In this document: positions 25,598 to 34,338 of the stretch, piece by piece
Position numbering within the stretch: position 1 is the first letter of the stretch
Layout of the letters: each line of letters begins with the position of its first letter
Source of the DNA: Pseudomonas marincola
Lineage (GTDB): Bacteria > Pseudomonadota > Gammaproteobacteria > Pseudomonadales > Pseudomonadaceae
Assembly (NCBI RefSeq): GCF_900116605.1
Contig: NZ_FPBC01000009.1
Coordinates: 62,001 to 126,000, forward strand
Length of the DNA: 64,000 nucleotides
Direction: 5' to 3'
The notes under the pieces: generated by a model
Database searches by the model: none
Told to the model about the DNA's origin: nothing
What the model saw: only the letters and a program-made list of their open reading frames with translations
Translations under genes and position numbers: made by a program

Positions 25598-26908
25598 ATG
25601 AACAAGTCCACAGTAAGCGAAGACATCTACTCCAAGCTGGTCAACGAAGAAGACGCGCGCGTTTGCAGCGAGATCAGCGAGAGCCAATGCAGCAACCTTC
25701 CGGCAAATTTTTTGCTGATGGTGATCAGCCACTTTTTCTCCAAACTCGGTGACGCGCTTGCCAGCCCCAAGGTGGTTTTGCCCTGGGTGATGCAAAGCAT
25801 CAATGCACCGCTGTACCTGATCGGTTTTCTGGTACCGATTCGCGAATCCGGCTCACTGATCCCGCAACTGTTGATTGCCAGCTACATTCGCCGGGTGCAA
25901 GTGCGCAAGTGGATCTGGGTCGCGGGGAGCTTGATTCAGGCGGCCGCGATAAGCAGCATTGGTCTGGTGGCATGGCAGCTCGAAGGCAGTGCCGCTGGGT
26001 GGTCGATTATTGCCCTGATCACTCTGTTCAGCCTGGCGCGCGGCCTGTGCTCGGTCGCCTCAAAAGATGTGATTGGCAAGACCATCCCGAAAACCCGCCG
26101 TGGCCAGGTCAATGGCTGGTCGGCCAGTGCCGCAGGTTTGGTCACGGTTGGCGTGGCTGGCGTATTGCTGCTCAGCGGCGAAAGCCAGCCGACCACGCTG
26201 ATGTACGCCCTGTTCATCGGTGGTGCAGGCTTGCTTTGGATTATTGCTGCGCTGTTTTATGCACAGATAAAGGAGCAGCCAGGGGCAACGGAAGGCGGTG
26301 GTAATGCCTTGCGCGAAGCCATCCAGCGCTTGTCGATTATGCGCGACGACAAACCCTTCCGGCGTTTTGTAATCACCCGTTCACTGTTGCTCTGTTCGGC
26401 ACTGAGCGCGCCCTACTACGTGGTTCTGGGGCAAAAAAATATCGGCACCGCCGCCTCGCTGTTGGGACTGTTCATGCTCGCCAGCGGCGCTGCGAGCTTG
26501 TTTTCGGCGCCGATTTGGGGGCGTTTTGCCGATGTCTCGAGCCGGCAAGTAATGATCATCGCGGCGCTGATGACCTCAGCACTGGGCCTGGCTGTTTATC
26601 TGTTGCAAACCCTGCACAGCGACTGGCTGGCTGTAAGCTGGGTACTGCCAGCGCTGTACTTCATGCTCAGCATCGCCCATCAGGGTGTGCGCATTGGCCG
26701 CAAGACCTACGTTGTGGACTTGGCCGAAGGCAACAAACGCACCGATTACGTCGCCGTCAGCAACACCCTGATAGGCCTGATTCTGCTGCTGATGGGCTTT
26801 CTGGGCGCACTCGGCGCAGTGCTCGATGTGAGTGAAATCATCTTGCTGCTTTCAGTGCTCGGCGCCATTGGCGCGGCTATGGCCATGACCCTGCCACAAG
26901 CCGAATGA
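25598..26908 (+). CDS. major facilitator superfamily permease
   Basis: The ~436-residue product has a hydrophilic N terminus followed by about 12 hydrophobic segments. It includes MFS-type inter-helix motifs (RGQVNGWSASAAGL; APIWGRFADVSSRQV). The substrate cannot be read from sequence. The ATG at 25598 is chosen because the upstream extension to 25538 is polar and lacks a good ribosome site; CAGG lies about 8 nt before the ATG. It follows xcmS by 86 nt and may or may not be cotranscribed. Confidence 0.8.
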   Translation: MNKSTVSEDIYSKLVNEEDARVCSEISESQCSNLPANFLLMVISHFFSKLGDALASPKVVLPWVMQSINAPLYLIGFLVPIRESGSLIPQLLIASYIRRVQVRKWIWVAGSLIQAAAISSIGLVAWQLEGSAAGWSIIALITLFSLARGLCSVASKDVIGKTIPKTRRGQVNGWSASAAGLVTVGVAGVLLLSGESQPTTLMYALFIGGAGLLWIIAALFYAQIKEQPGATEGGGNALREAIQRLSIMRDDKPFRRFVITRSLLLCSALSAPYYVVLGQKNIGTAASLLGLFMLASGAASLFSAPIWGRFADVSSRQVMIIAALMTSALGLAVYLLQTLHSDWLAVSWVLPALYFMLSIAHQGVRIGRKTYVVDLAEGNKRTDYVAVSNTLIGLILLLMGFLGALGAVLDVSEIILLLSVLGAIGAAMAMTLPQAE

Positions 26909-26928
26909 GCCAGCGCGCTGGCCGGCGC

Positions 26929-26950
26929 AAACCCGCGGAATAGCGGGCTT
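26929..26950 (+). terminator. hairpin after the MFS gene
   Basis: Stem AAACCCGC / GCGGGCTT with a 6-nt loop lies 20 nt after the MFS stop and is followed by a short T-containing stretch. Confidence 0.5.
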
Positions 26951-26990
26951 TCGCGCCGTTTGTGCGGACAAAATCAACCGGTCCGCCGCG

Positions 26991-27017
26991 TTGACAAAGA
27001 CTAGTAATCCATAATTT
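26991..27017 (+). promoter_or_regulatory. candidate sigma-70 promoter for the YebC-like gene
   Basis: TTGACA (26991-26996) is a perfect -35 box. The best -10 is TAATTT (27012-27017) with a 15-bp spacer. The transcript would have a ~140-nt leader containing an inverted repeat at about 27057-27088 (AATACGCG ... CGCGCGTATT). Confidence 0.4.
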
Positions 27018-27159
27018 GCCGCGCTTTTAGAGTGCCATCGGCGGCCGAAGGGATTAAAATACGCGTTTTCGTCGCGCGCGCGTATTACAGCCTCCGCCCT
27101 GAGCCTTGAGGTTACCGGCCGCGCCTAATCTTCATTCATTTAGAGCAAGAGAATCAGCC

Positions 27160-27861
27160 ATGGGTGCACAGTGGAAAGCCAAGCCTAAAGAAGCCGCGGC
27201 GAATGCCAGGGGAAAAATTTTCGGGCGTCTGGTCAAAGAGATCATGATTGCTGCGCGTAACGGCGCTGACCCGGACACCAACCCCAAGCTGCGTCTGGCG
27301 ATCCATCAGGCCAAGAAAGCCTCGATGCCCAAGGAAACGCTCGAACGTGCGATCAAGAAAGGCGCGGGTCTGCTGGGTGACACCATCAGCTACGAAAAAA
27401 CCACCTACGAAGGTTTTGCACCGCATCGCGTGCCGGTCATCGTCGAATGCCTGACCGACAACGTAAACCGCACCGTTGCCGAAATCCGCGTACTGTTCCG
27501 TAAAGGCCAGCTTGGCGCATCCGGCTCCGTGGCCTGGGATTTTGACTATCTGGGCCTGGTCGAAGCCTCGCCAGCATCCGACGACGCTGATGCCGAATTG
27601 GCAGCCATCGAAGCCGGTGCTCAGGACTTCGAAGATGCCGAAGAAGGCGCCACTCTGTTCATGACAGACCCAACCGACATGGACACTGTGTGCAAAGCCC
27701 TGCCTGAATTTGGCTTCACCGTGAACTCGGCGGTGCTCGGCTACCGCGCCAAGAATCCGGTCACGGTCAGCGGCACGGAGCTGGAAGAAGTTGAAGCGTT
27801 TCTTGAAGCCCTCGACGGCCACGACGACGTACAGAACGTTTACGTCGGTTTAGCGGTCTGA
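27160..27861 (+). CDS. YebC/PmpR-family protein
   Basis: The 233-residue product has the three-domain YebC layout: N-terminal [59 protein letters not shown] in the middle, and [16 protein letters not shown] further on. It lacks the AGHSKWANIKHRK start of canonical YebC, so it is a divergent paralogue like E. coli YeeN. The family has been linked to transcription control and, more recently, to relief of ribosome stalling at proline runs. The ATG at 27160 begins the conserved N terminus. Confidence 0.88.
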   Translation: MGAQWKAKPKEAAANARGKIFGRLVKEIMIAARNGADPDTNPKLRLAIHQAKKASMPKETLERAIKKGAGLLGDTISYEKTTYEGFAPHRVPVIVECLTDNVNRTVAEIRVLFRKGQLGASGSVAWDFDYLGLVEASPASDDADAELAAIEAGAQDFEDAEEGATLFMTDPTDMDTVCKALPEFGFTVNSAVLGYRAKNPVTVSGTELEEVEAFLEALDGHDDVQNVYVGLAV

Positions 27862-27988
27862 TCACTGCAAACACCCCTAATACGGCGCAGTAACCCGTAC
27901 TTCCCGATCATCCTGTCGGCGCATACCCAACAGGATGGGGACTAGGTTGTAATCATCAGTGCGTGTTCCTGCGCTAAGCGCTGCTGGC

Positions 27989-28012
27989 CTGCACGGTAAT
28001 TTCACCGTGCAG
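27989..28012. repeat. 9-bp inverted repeat in the intergenic region
   Basis: CTGCACGGT and ACCGTGCAG flank a 6-nt loop about 130 nt after the YebC-like stop and 50 nt before the next lipoprotein gene. No T-tract follows, so termination is uncertain. It may be an operator or mRNA hairpin. Confidence 0.4.
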
Positions 28013-28059
28013 CAAGGCTGGCATGCATACATGGACGTATGCTCAAAAGGAGTTCTACC

Positions 28060-28677
28060 TTGCGTAACGTCATCCTCATTGCCGCGTGCCTGCTGGTCGG
28101 CGCCTGCAGCAGCCCTGCCCATAACGACCATCCGCAACGGCTTGTCGACGGCAGCAACCCGATTGCCAAAAGCAATATCGAAGCCATCCACAACGCCGAT
28201 GTGATCCCGCTGCCGCTGCATACCGATGCAACCGACTCCATCTGGAAAATTGGCGAAGAGCAACCGCGCATGGACTTCGGCAGCTCAATCTCGAATTACC
28301 GGGTTTTCTCGATCAAGCTCAAACAGGGCGAACACTACAACCTCAACGTCAGATCAAGCTGCCTTGATGACTGCCTTGGCGTGAGCAAGTATGCGCTCAA
28401 ACCAAGAGCCATGCTGATGGATGCTTACGGCATTGTGATTGCGGGCAAGCCCTCGCGCGCCGCCAGCGAAGTCGGTTCAGTGTCTTTGGGCTGGGAAGGC
28501 GAAGCCCCTGAAGACGGCACCTACTACCTGTTGGTTGCCGCCGACAACGAAGACACCGGCAAAGCCATTGTCATCGACAACATTTGGCTGAACAACTCAC
28601 CGCTGATGTCCGTTCAGGTGGGCATGAACAGCCCATCATTCAGTGAAATGAACGCCTACGCGACTGAAAGCAACTAA
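28060..28677 (+). CDS. lipoprotein of unknown function (possibly MalM-like)
   Basis: The 205-residue product has a lipobox (ACLLVGAC) and a beta-rich domain (VFSIKLKQGEHYNLNVRSS; AEDGTYYLLVAADN-like segment near 165). A TTG start at 28060 is preferred because AGGAG lies 8 nt upstream and the signal begins there; an ATG at 28039 overlaps that ribosome site. The single beta-sandwich layout faintly recalls the MalM family, but I would not assign a function. Two Cys in SCLDDCLG may form a disulfide. Confidence 0.75.
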   Translation: MRNVILIAACLLVGACSSPAHNDHPQRLVDGSNPIAKSNIEAIHNADVIPLPLHTDATDSIWKIGEEQPRMDFGSSISNYRVFSIKLKQGEHYNLNVRSSCLDDCLGVSKYALKPRAMLMDAYGIVIAGKPSRAASEVGSVSLGWEGEAPEDGTYYLLVAADNEDTGKAIVIDNIWLNNSPLMSVQVGMNSPSFSEMNAYATESN

Positions 28678-28697
28678 GACGCGTCGCCGCACTTCAA

Positions 28698-28722
28698 CGT
28701 GGCCCCAAACCTTGGGGCCACG
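28698..28722 (+). terminator. hairpin after the lipoprotein gene
   Basis: A perfect 11-bp stem CGTGGCCCCAA / TTGGGGCCACG with a 3-nt loop lies 20 nt past the stop codon. It lacks a clear T-tract. Confidence 0.55.
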
Positions 28723-28850
28723 CGACATTCCCCCCTGAATCTGCAGCATCGGCCTGACGATAATCACTATCATGGCTAATGATTTCTGCCGCCCACGGTT
28801 TCTCAATACGCTAAGCGCACTAAAAGAAGCTATTGACGCCTGGGTGCCCA

Positions 28851-29117
28851 ATGAAACGTATCGTGACTATCGCCTTGCTGGCATTAACCGTGTTGCTTGC
28901 TGGTTGTTCGTCTCAGCCACAAAAGGTCGAGCGCGCCTATACCGATGCCGAAATCAAAGAGTTTGCGCTGGAAATGCTCAGCCGCAGCGGCCTGCCTTAT
29001 GAAGAGTATGAAAAGCTGCGCCGGGCCATCGAGAACCCGCAGCACCGCATGAGCAGAACCAGCCGCGAACTCGATGCACTGCGTGATAGCGCCACACGCG
29101 GCGAATCACGCAGCTAG
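28851..29117 (+). CDS. small outer-membrane-type lipoprotein, unknown function
   Basis: The 88-residue product has a classical lipoprotein signal (MKRIVTIALLALTVLLAGC). A short charged helical domain follows (EIKEFALEMLSRSGLPYEEYEKLRRAIENP). The ATG at 28851 starts the signal; upstream in-frame sequence is not signal-like. It looks like a typical Pseudomonas small lipoprotein. No partner is evident. Confidence 0.8.
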   Translation: MKRIVTIALLALTVLLAGCSSQPQKVERAYTDAEIKEFALEMLSRSGLPYEEYEKLRRAIENPQHRMSRTSRELDALRDSATRGESRS

Positions 29118-29224
29118 CCGCGCAACCTTGCCAATGCCTCTGTGCATCGGGGCGATGGATAAAGCCAATTAACCACCGGCCGCATTGCGCGTTATCCTCA
29201 ACGCATCAACTTGAGGGAACGCAC

Positions 29225-29755
29225 ATGAACAACGACGCCGCCAACACCGATAACGCAGCCGAACTGGATGACCAGACCCTGGCATTCGCCGAGCGGGTAT
29301 TCGATCTCGCCCGCCACGGTGAAACGCAAACGCTGGCCGAGATGCTGGCTCAGGGCCTACCCGTCAACTTGCGCAACCACAAAGGTGACAGCCTGCTGAT
29401 GCTGGCCTGTTATCACGGCCACTTGGAAACTGCGCAGCTGTTGCTCAATCATCAGGCAGATCCGGAGCAGCGCAACCTCAATGGTCAGTCGCCACTTGCC
29501 GGGGTGATTTTCAAAGCCGACATGGCGATGATGACGCTGCTGCTCGACCACGGCGCCGATGTTGAGAGCCCGACCAGCGACGGCAAAACGGCCTTGATGA
29601 TGGCCGCCATGTTCAACAACATCCCGGCCATTGAACTGCTGATTAGCCGCGGCGCCAATCCGCTGAGAGCCGACGACAGCGGGACAACCGCCCTGCAAGT
29701 CGCTCAACGCATGGGTGCAACCCAAGCCGCAGAGGCTCTGGCTGGCAAAGCCTGA
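29225..29755 (+). CDS. ankyrin-repeat protein
   Basis: The 176-residue product lacks a signal peptide. It contains at least three to four ankyrin repeats (GDSLLMLACYHGHLETAQLLLNHQADPEQRN; MAMMTLLLDHGADVESPTSDGKTALMMAAMFNNIPAIELLISRGANPLRAD). Ankyrin arrays mediate protein binding; small ones near catalase or redox genes occur in pseudomonads, but no such partner is adjacent. GAGGG lies upstream of the ATG. Confidence 0.88.
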   Translation: MNNDAANTDNAAELDDQTLAFAERVFDLARHGETQTLAEMLAQGLPVNLRNHKGDSLLMLACYHGHLETAQLLLNHQADPEQRNLNGQSPLAGVIFKADMAMMTLLLDHGADVESPTSDGKTALMMAAMFNNIPAIELLISRGANPLRADDSGTTALQVAQRMGATQAAEALAGKA

Positions 29756-29887
29756 AACGCACTAATGAACCTCGCCGGCGCAGCCTATTGATCCGGAGCA
29801 ATATCACTGGCGCGCCGACGCCTTAGCCTTGTGCGCTTGCTGCTGCGCGGCAGCAGACACCCTTTCGGCTAATGGCGAGGCATGACA

Positions 29888-30220
29888 ATGAGCATCACAT
29901 CGAGCAGCATTTGCGCGGCAGCGGATCAACTGCAGGGTTTTGTCGGTTTCAACCGCAAAACCTCAGCCTATATCGTACGGTTCAGCGAAGATGCCTTCGG
30001 CATGGACATCCCGGACGACAGCATCACCCCAACCCATGAGTTTGTCTGGCAAGCGCTTACCGGTGGGGTTATGCAGCTCAAGCGCGAGCGCCTGCAAATG
30101 CTCCTCGACTTGCACCTCGACGACCGGATCAACATCACTGAACCCTTACGGGTGTATCTCAGTCGCGAAGACCTGCCCGAAATCAGCGCAGAGCGGCATA
30201 TCTGCAAGAGCAATGGCTGA
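29888..30220 (+). CDS. DUF2025 family protein
   Basis: The 110-residue soluble protein begins MSITSSSICAAADQLQGFVGFNRK, which I recognise as the DUF2025 family common in Pseudomonas; its function is not known. The second ATG (29888) is chosen because GAGG is 9 nt upstream; the first ATG at 29882 is too close. It stands alone on the plus strand. Confidence 0.8.
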   Translation: MSITSSSICAAADQLQGFVGFNRKTSAYIVRFSEDAFGMDIPDDSITPTHEFVWQALTGGVMQLKRERLQMLLDLHLDDRINITEPLRVYLSREDLPEISAERHICKSNG

Positions 30221-30366
30221 AATCTGCTGAAAGCCCCCAACACTCAAGCCGGCAGTGGCCTAGACTGAACAGTGATCCTCATGCAAATCAGGAGGTGCAG
30301 ATGCCGCACGACTGCATGGCAACACCGAGCCACTATTCAACCATTTGAATTGCCGAGGTGAGTATC

Positions 30367-30498
30367 ATGAGTAAAAGTCTCGATGCGAAAAAGCAGGCGA
30401 AGAAAAAGCCGCTGAAAACCGCACACGAAAAACGCCTGGCCAAAAAGCAGCGCCATTCCGGCACCACACTGCTGGGTAATCACTCCCCGAATCAATAA
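30367..30498 (+). CDS. small lysine-rich basic protein, 43 residues
   Basis: The frame begins MSKSLDAKKQAKKKPLKTAH and continues through EKRLAKKQRHSG, ending in NHSPNQ. It is strongly basic and lacks a signal or membrane segment. It is preceded by AGGTGAG about 6-8 nt upstream and followed directly by a hairpin terminator, which supports a real gene. Basic proteins of this kind often bind RNA or DNA, but no function is assigned. Confidence 0.65.
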   Translation: MSKSLDAKKQAKKKPLKTAHEKRLAKKQRHSGTTLLGNHSPNQ

Positions 30499-30504
30499 GC
30501 CTGT

Positions 30505-30536
30505 TTACCTGTGCGGGCAAAGGCTCGCACAGGTAA
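30505..30536 (+). terminator. hairpin after the small basic gene
   Basis: An 11-bp perfect stem TTACCTGTGCG / CGCACAGGTAA lies 6 nt past the stop codon and just before the GNAT gene. Confidence 0.6.
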
Positions 30537-30545
30537 TATCCGCGC

Positions 30546-30953
30546 ATGAACCCGCCGCGCATTCGTTGCCTACCCGCCGCATTAACGCCTCTGGCCGACA
30601 AATTCTATCGCGCCCAGCGCTCGCCCATGCGCACCAAACAAGCTAATCAGGTCTGGGTCGCCGAGAGCGACGAGATTGTTGGCGCGCTGTGTTTACGCGC
30701 GGTCGCCGACGGCTTCTGGCTGACCAGCCTGCTGGTCGCAGCAACCCGGCGCAATCAGGGAATCGCCAGCCACTTGCTGGATCGCGCTTTGGCCGAGGTT
30801 GATGCACCCGTCTGGTTATTCTGCGCCCCGGCGCTGGCCGATTTTTATGCCCGTTTACACTTCACCCCAGCAGCCGATCTCCCTGTGGAACTGGCCGAGC
30901 GGTTAAGTCGCTACCAGCGCACCAAGTCACTCATCGCCCTGCGCTACCGCTAA
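30546..30953 (+). CDS. GNAT-family N-acetyltransferase
   Basis: The 135-residue product has the GNAT core (DEIVGALCLRAVADGFWLTSLLVAATRRNQGIASHLLDRAL), where RRNQGIAS is the acetyl-CoA pyrophosphate loop (Q/RxxGxG/A). The acceptor substrate is unknown. The start ATG at 30546 begins the domain. Confidence 0.85.
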   Translation: MNPPRIRCLPAALTPLADKFYRAQRSPMRTKQANQVWVAESDEIVGALCLRAVADGFWLTSLLVAATRRNQGIASHLLDRALAEVDAPVWLFCAPALADFYARLHFTPAADLPVELAERLSRYQRTKSLIALRYR

Positions 30954-31164
30954 CCACAACGCCCTGCTTTCCACCTGAGGCGAGATGCAGCGCAGCTCAT
31001 CTCTTGCGGCGGTTAGATTGAGCCTATGCCCGCGCCGTCGAACGCTAAAATCACGGCTAGTTGTGCATTTACGCCTTGATAATCATAAATTCTCGGCATC
31101 AACGGCCTGTAACATTTACCCAAAAGTATCGTCTATTAACCAAGCCCTCAATGAGACTGCAGTC

Positions 31165-31686
31165 ATGAAGCGACGTGCACTGATCCAATCCATTGCGCTA
31201 CTGCCCGCTGTGTCCCTGCTCGGCAATTTCGCGCAGGCGGCTGAGGCCGATCCGGCCAGAACGCCTACCGTGAAAATGCTCGATAAAGACCATGAACAAT
31301 GGCGCGAGCAGGTTTCTGCCGAAGCCTACGATGTGCTGTTTGAGGAAAACACCGAACGCCCCGGCAGCAGCCCGCTGAACCATGAAGAGCGTGAGGGCAC
31401 ATATATCTGCGCTGCCTGCTATTTGCCGCTGTTTGAGAGCAGCAACAAATTCGACAGCGGCACCGGCTGGCCGAGCTTTACCCAGCCGATAGCAGGCCAC
31501 ATGGCCACCAAACGCGACTTCAAATTGATACTCCCGCGCACCGAATATCACTGCGCGCGCTGCGAAGGTCATCAAGGTCACGTATTCGATGACGGACCGC
31601 CGCCGCGTGGCGAGCGCTGGTGCAATAACGGCCTGGCACTGAAATTCATCGTCGCGGGCGAAACCTTACCGCCACTCAGGAGCTGA
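31165..31686 (+). CDS. msrB: exported peptide-methionine (R)-S-oxide reductase, likely Tat substrate
   Basis: The 173-residue product has a twin-arginine-like signal (MKRRALIQSIALLPAVSLLG) followed by an MsrB domain. It shows zinc-binding CxxC pairs (ICAACY; HCARCEGH), the substrate motif SGTGWPSFTQPI and the catalytic Cys in GERWCNNGLALKF. It reduces methionine-R-sulfoxide in exported proteins. The ATG at 31165 starts the signal. It is 2 nt upstream of msrA, so the two form an operon. Confidence 0.92.
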   Translation: MKRRALIQSIALLPAVSLLGNFAQAAEADPARTPTVKMLDKDHEQWREQVSAEAYDVLFEENTERPGSSPLNHEEREGTYICAACYLPLFESSNKFDSGTGWPSFTQPIAGHMATKRDFKLILPRTEYHCARCEGHQGHVFDDGPPPRGERWCNNGLALKFIVAGETLPPLRS

Positions 31687-31688
31687 AC

Positions 31689-32363
31689 ATGACTCTGTCG
31701 CTAACGCATTGCTGCAAACCCATCGCAGGCACCCTGCTGTGGGCTGCATTAAGCACTGTATTGATGGCTTGCGGCGCGGGCTCTTCACAAGCCGAGCAAG
31801 CGGCTGAACCCGTGACCAATGCCGCGCCTGCCGAGTTTCAGGGCAAAGCCGTGTTTGCTGGCGGCTGCTTCTGGTGCACCGAGTCCGACTTCGACAAGAT
31901 GCCTGGCGTTATCTCGACCACATCTGGCTACACCGGCGGTGAGGTGAAGAACCCAACCTACGAGCAAGTTTCAGCCGGCGGCACCGGGCACATTGAATCG
32001 GTGCAAGTGGTCTACGACACCCGCAAAACCAGCTACGCCAAGTTGCTCGAAGCATTCTGGCCAACCATTGACCCGATCACTGCCAACGCTCAGTTCTGTG
32101 ACCATGGCACCCAGTACCGCAGTGCGATCTTCTACGCCAACGAGAAGGAGAAGGAACTAGCAGTTGCCTCCAAGGAAGCGCTGGACGCATCGGGGCGATT
32201 CAAGCAACCCGTAGTTACCGAAATTCTTCCCGCCACCACCTTCTATCCGGCCGAGGAATACCATCAGAACTACCACAGCAAAAATCCCCTGCGCTACAAC
32301 TACTACCGCAGCGGCTGCGGCCGTGATGACCGCCTGGAACAACTGTGGGGGAAGAAAGGCTGA
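31689..32363 (+). CDS. msrA: exported lipoprotein peptide-methionine (S)-S-oxide reductase
   Basis: The 224-residue product has a lipobox (STVLMAC) and an MsrA domain with the catalytic GGCFWCTESDF, GYTGGEVKNPTYEQVSAGGTGH and EYHQNYHSKNP. It reduces methionine-S-sulfoxide. As a predicted lipoprotein paired with an exported MsrB, it should act in the periplasm. Electrons would have to come from a membrane thiol carrier not encoded here. Confidence 0.93.
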   Translation: MTLSLTHCCKPIAGTLLWAALSTVLMACGAGSSQAEQAAEPVTNAAPAEFQGKAVFAGGCFWCTESDFDKMPGVISTTSGYTGGEVKNPTYEQVSAGGTGHIESVQVVYDTRKTSYAKLLEAFWPTIDPITANAQFCDHGTQYRSAIFYANEKEKELAVASKEALDASGRFKQPVVTEILPATTFYPAEEYHQNYHSKNPLRYNYYRSGCGRDDRLEQLWGKKG

Positions 32364-32417
32364 GGGTTGAATCGCCCAAAGCCGTGTAGGCATCTATGCT
32401 ATCTACCTTGAGCGCCC

Positions 32418-32448
32418 CAACCTTGCAACCAATGCAGTTGCAAGGTTG
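32418..32448 (+). terminator. hairpin after msrBA
   Basis: A 12-bp perfect stem CAACCTTGCAAC / GTTGCAAGGTTG with a 7-nt loop lies 54 nt past the msrA stop. There is no T-tract, so its role as terminator is inferred. Confidence 0.5.
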
Positions 32449-32534
32449 AGGCCTGAACTCAAGCAACTGAACCGATAGTTAAAGCGTCAGGCTGAATAGG
32501 ACGTACGGCCTGCATCACCGCGAGTAGATGCATC

Positions 32535-32876
32535 ATGTCCAAGTATCTGATTTCGTTTCCGAGCGCCGCAATGGTTGTCCCGGAAGGTGAGTGGGAAGCC
32601 GTGACCCGGGATTCGCACGCGGTGATTCAAGAGGCGAAAGCCGCCGGTGTTTACGTATTCGCTGGCGGTATCAACGATGCTGAACCCACCCTGCTCGTCT
32701 CAGCCGACGGCTCGACCACAATCGGCGGCTATCCAGAAGCACCAGCACTAAACGGCGGCTTCGCCGTGCTCGAATTGCCCTCCCGCGACGCTGCCATCAA
32801 ATGGGCCGCACGTCTCGCCCAAGCTTGTCGATGCGACCAGGAACTGCGCGTGTTTGGGTTTGATCCAGAATCTTGA
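32535..32876 (+). CDS. YCII-domain (DGPF-type) protein
   Basis: The 113-residue product has the YCII-related pattern MSKYLISFPSAAMVVPEGEWEAV...AKAAGVYVFAGGIND...ADGSTTIGGYPEAPALNGGFAVLE, with the ferredoxin-like fold of that family. Members often sit near ECF sigma factors, but none is adjacent. Function is unknown. The gene is convergent with the Old Yellow Enzyme gene. Confidence 0.8.
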   Translation: MSKYLISFPSAAMVVPEGEWEAVTRDSHAVIQEAKAAGVYVFAGGINDAEPTLLVSADGSTTIGGYPEAPALNGGFAVLELPSRDAAIKWAARLAQACRCDQELRVFGFDPES

Positions 32877-32956
32877 TATTTGATCGTAGAACCGTGCCAT
32901 GCCACGGTTTGAAGCTGTAGATTTCTAGCCAGCTGCTGGATGCGACTGGCAGGAAC

Positions 32957-32971
32957 CGGCCAATAGCGGAC
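32957..32971. repeat. 15-bp flank repeat, copy 1 (inverted relative to copy 2)
   Basis: CGGCCAATAGCGGAC is the exact reverse complement of 39107-39121. The two copies bracket the MerR-controlled gene group. They may be ends of a mobile segment or just a common short intergenic repeat. Confidence 0.5.
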
Positions 32972-33037
32972 GCTCCTGCTAGTAATGACCGATACGACAA
33001 AACTTAGCTCTTCAAACACAAAACTTGCCGGCGCACA

Positions 33038-34264
33038 TCAAACGGTTTCCACCCACCGTCGATATTGACGAGTGCGAAGTGCCATACCGAGCTGTTGCAG
33101 GATAAGCGCACGCAGCGGTGAAACGTTCGGATCGGGCTTTTTCGCGCGACTCAGCTTGCGCAACTGAAACTTCACTACCGCCATGTTTGCCAAGGATGCG
33201 ATGGCTTTATTTTTCCAGGTAATCGGCGGCAATTGCGGAGCATTGTCTTTGCCCAGCAGCCAGTCCCGAGGCAAGTTGGGATCGATGGCTAACGCTGTTC
33301 CGATCCCAACCATATTAACGCCGCTCTGCACGACGTTTTCCGCCACCGCGCGGCGACGTATACCACCGGTCACCATTACCGGCATTCTGGCAACTGTTTG
33401 GATATCACGGGCGAACTCGACGAAGTAGGCTTCGCGAGCCAGCGTGCGACCATCGCGCGCCTCCCCCTGCATAGCGGGCGCTTCATAACTGCCTCCGGAT
33501 AATTCCACCAAATCCACACCAAGGCCATTGAGCAGCTCAACGACCTTCTTCGCATCATCGGCGGTAAACCCTCCCCGCTGGAAATCGGCGGAGTTGAGCT
33601 TGACCGCCACTGCGAAATCCGCAGAAACCACAGCCCTGACCGCCTTGACGATTTCGAGTAACAGGCGCGCCCGATTTTCTAGGGAACCGCCCCATTCGTC
33701 CGTCCTTTGGTTGGTCAACGGCGAAAGGAACTGGCTCAACAAATAGCCATGGGCAGCGTGGATTTCCACGCCGGTGAATCCGGCTTGTTCGCCGAGGCGC
33801 GCGGTGTTCGCAAAGCGTTGGATAACTTCCTTAATCACGCCGGAGGTCATCGCGTGAGGCATGGCGAAACGCTTGGACAGTTTGCCCAAATCCAGCGGCA
33901 CGGCCGACGGTGCCCATGTTTTTTGCCCAAGATTGGACTGCATCTGCCGCCCTGGGTGGTTGATCTGCAACCAGAACTGCGCACCGCCGGATCGACCAAT
34001 ACGTGCCCAACGCTTGAACTTGGCCAGTTGCTGATCGTCCTGCAAAACTACGCCACCCGGTCCGGTCATGGCGCGGCCGTCGACCATCACGTTGCCGGTG
34101 ATGATCAGGCCTGCACCACCATCGGCCCACGCTTGGTAGAGACGCATCAGTTCTTCGGAGGGTGCCTGATCGGCGTCCGCCATGTTCTCTTCCATGGCGG
34201 CTTTGGCGATTCGGTTCTTGATAGACGAACCGTTTGGAAGCATCAGGGTGTCGAACACATTCAT
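33038..34264 (-). CDS. Old Yellow Enzyme-type NADH:flavin oxidoreductase
   Basis: The 408-residue product has the FMN beta/alpha barrel of the OYE family: IKNRIAKAAMEENMAD, LQINHPGRQ, the active-site block FTGVEIHAAHGYLLSQFLSPLTNQRTDEWGGSLENRARLL and MVTGGIRRR near the phosphate site. Such enzymes reduce alpha,beta-unsaturated carbonyls, nitro compounds or 2-enoates. The ATG at 34264 begins the domain; the longer open frame covers a promoter. It has its own MerR-type promoter between it and the upstream gene. Confidence 0.9.
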   Translation of the reverse strand: MNVFDTLMLPNGSSIKNRIAKAAMEENMADADQAPSEELMRLYQAWADGGAGLIITGNVMVDGRAMTGPGGVVLQDDQQLAKFKRWARIGRSGGAQFWLQINHPGRQMQSNLGQKTWAPSAVPLDLGKLSKRFAMPHAMTSGVIKEVIQRFANTARLGEQAGFTGVEIHAAHGYLLSQFLSPLTNQRTDEWGGSLENRARLLLEIVKAVRAVVSADFAVAVKLNSADFQRGGFTADDAKKVVELLNGLGVDLVELSGGSYEAPAMQGEARDGRTLAREAYFVEFARDIQTVARMPVMVTGGIRRRAVAENVVQSGVNMVGIGTALAIDPNLPRDWLLGKDNAPQLPPITWKNKAIASLANMAVVKFQLRKLSRAKKPDPNVSPLRALILQQLGMALRTRQYRRWVETV

Positions 34265-34292
34265 GGGGCAGTCCTCAACTGGATATGAGGCT

Positions 34293-34323
34293 ACCTTAAG
34301 ATTGAAGTCAACTTTAAGGTCAA
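34293..34323 (-). promoter_or_regulatory. MerR-type promoter of the Old Yellow Enzyme gene
   Basis: On the minus strand a TTGACC -35 box (34318-34323) and TAAGGT -10 box (34293-34298) are separated by 19 bp. The spacer has the near-dyad TTAAAGT-TG-ACTTCAA. Over-long 19-bp spacers with a dyad are the hallmark of MerR-regulated promoters. It lies 29 nt upstream of the gene start. Confidence 0.75.
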
Positions 34324-34338
34324 CATCTTTTTTCCGAA

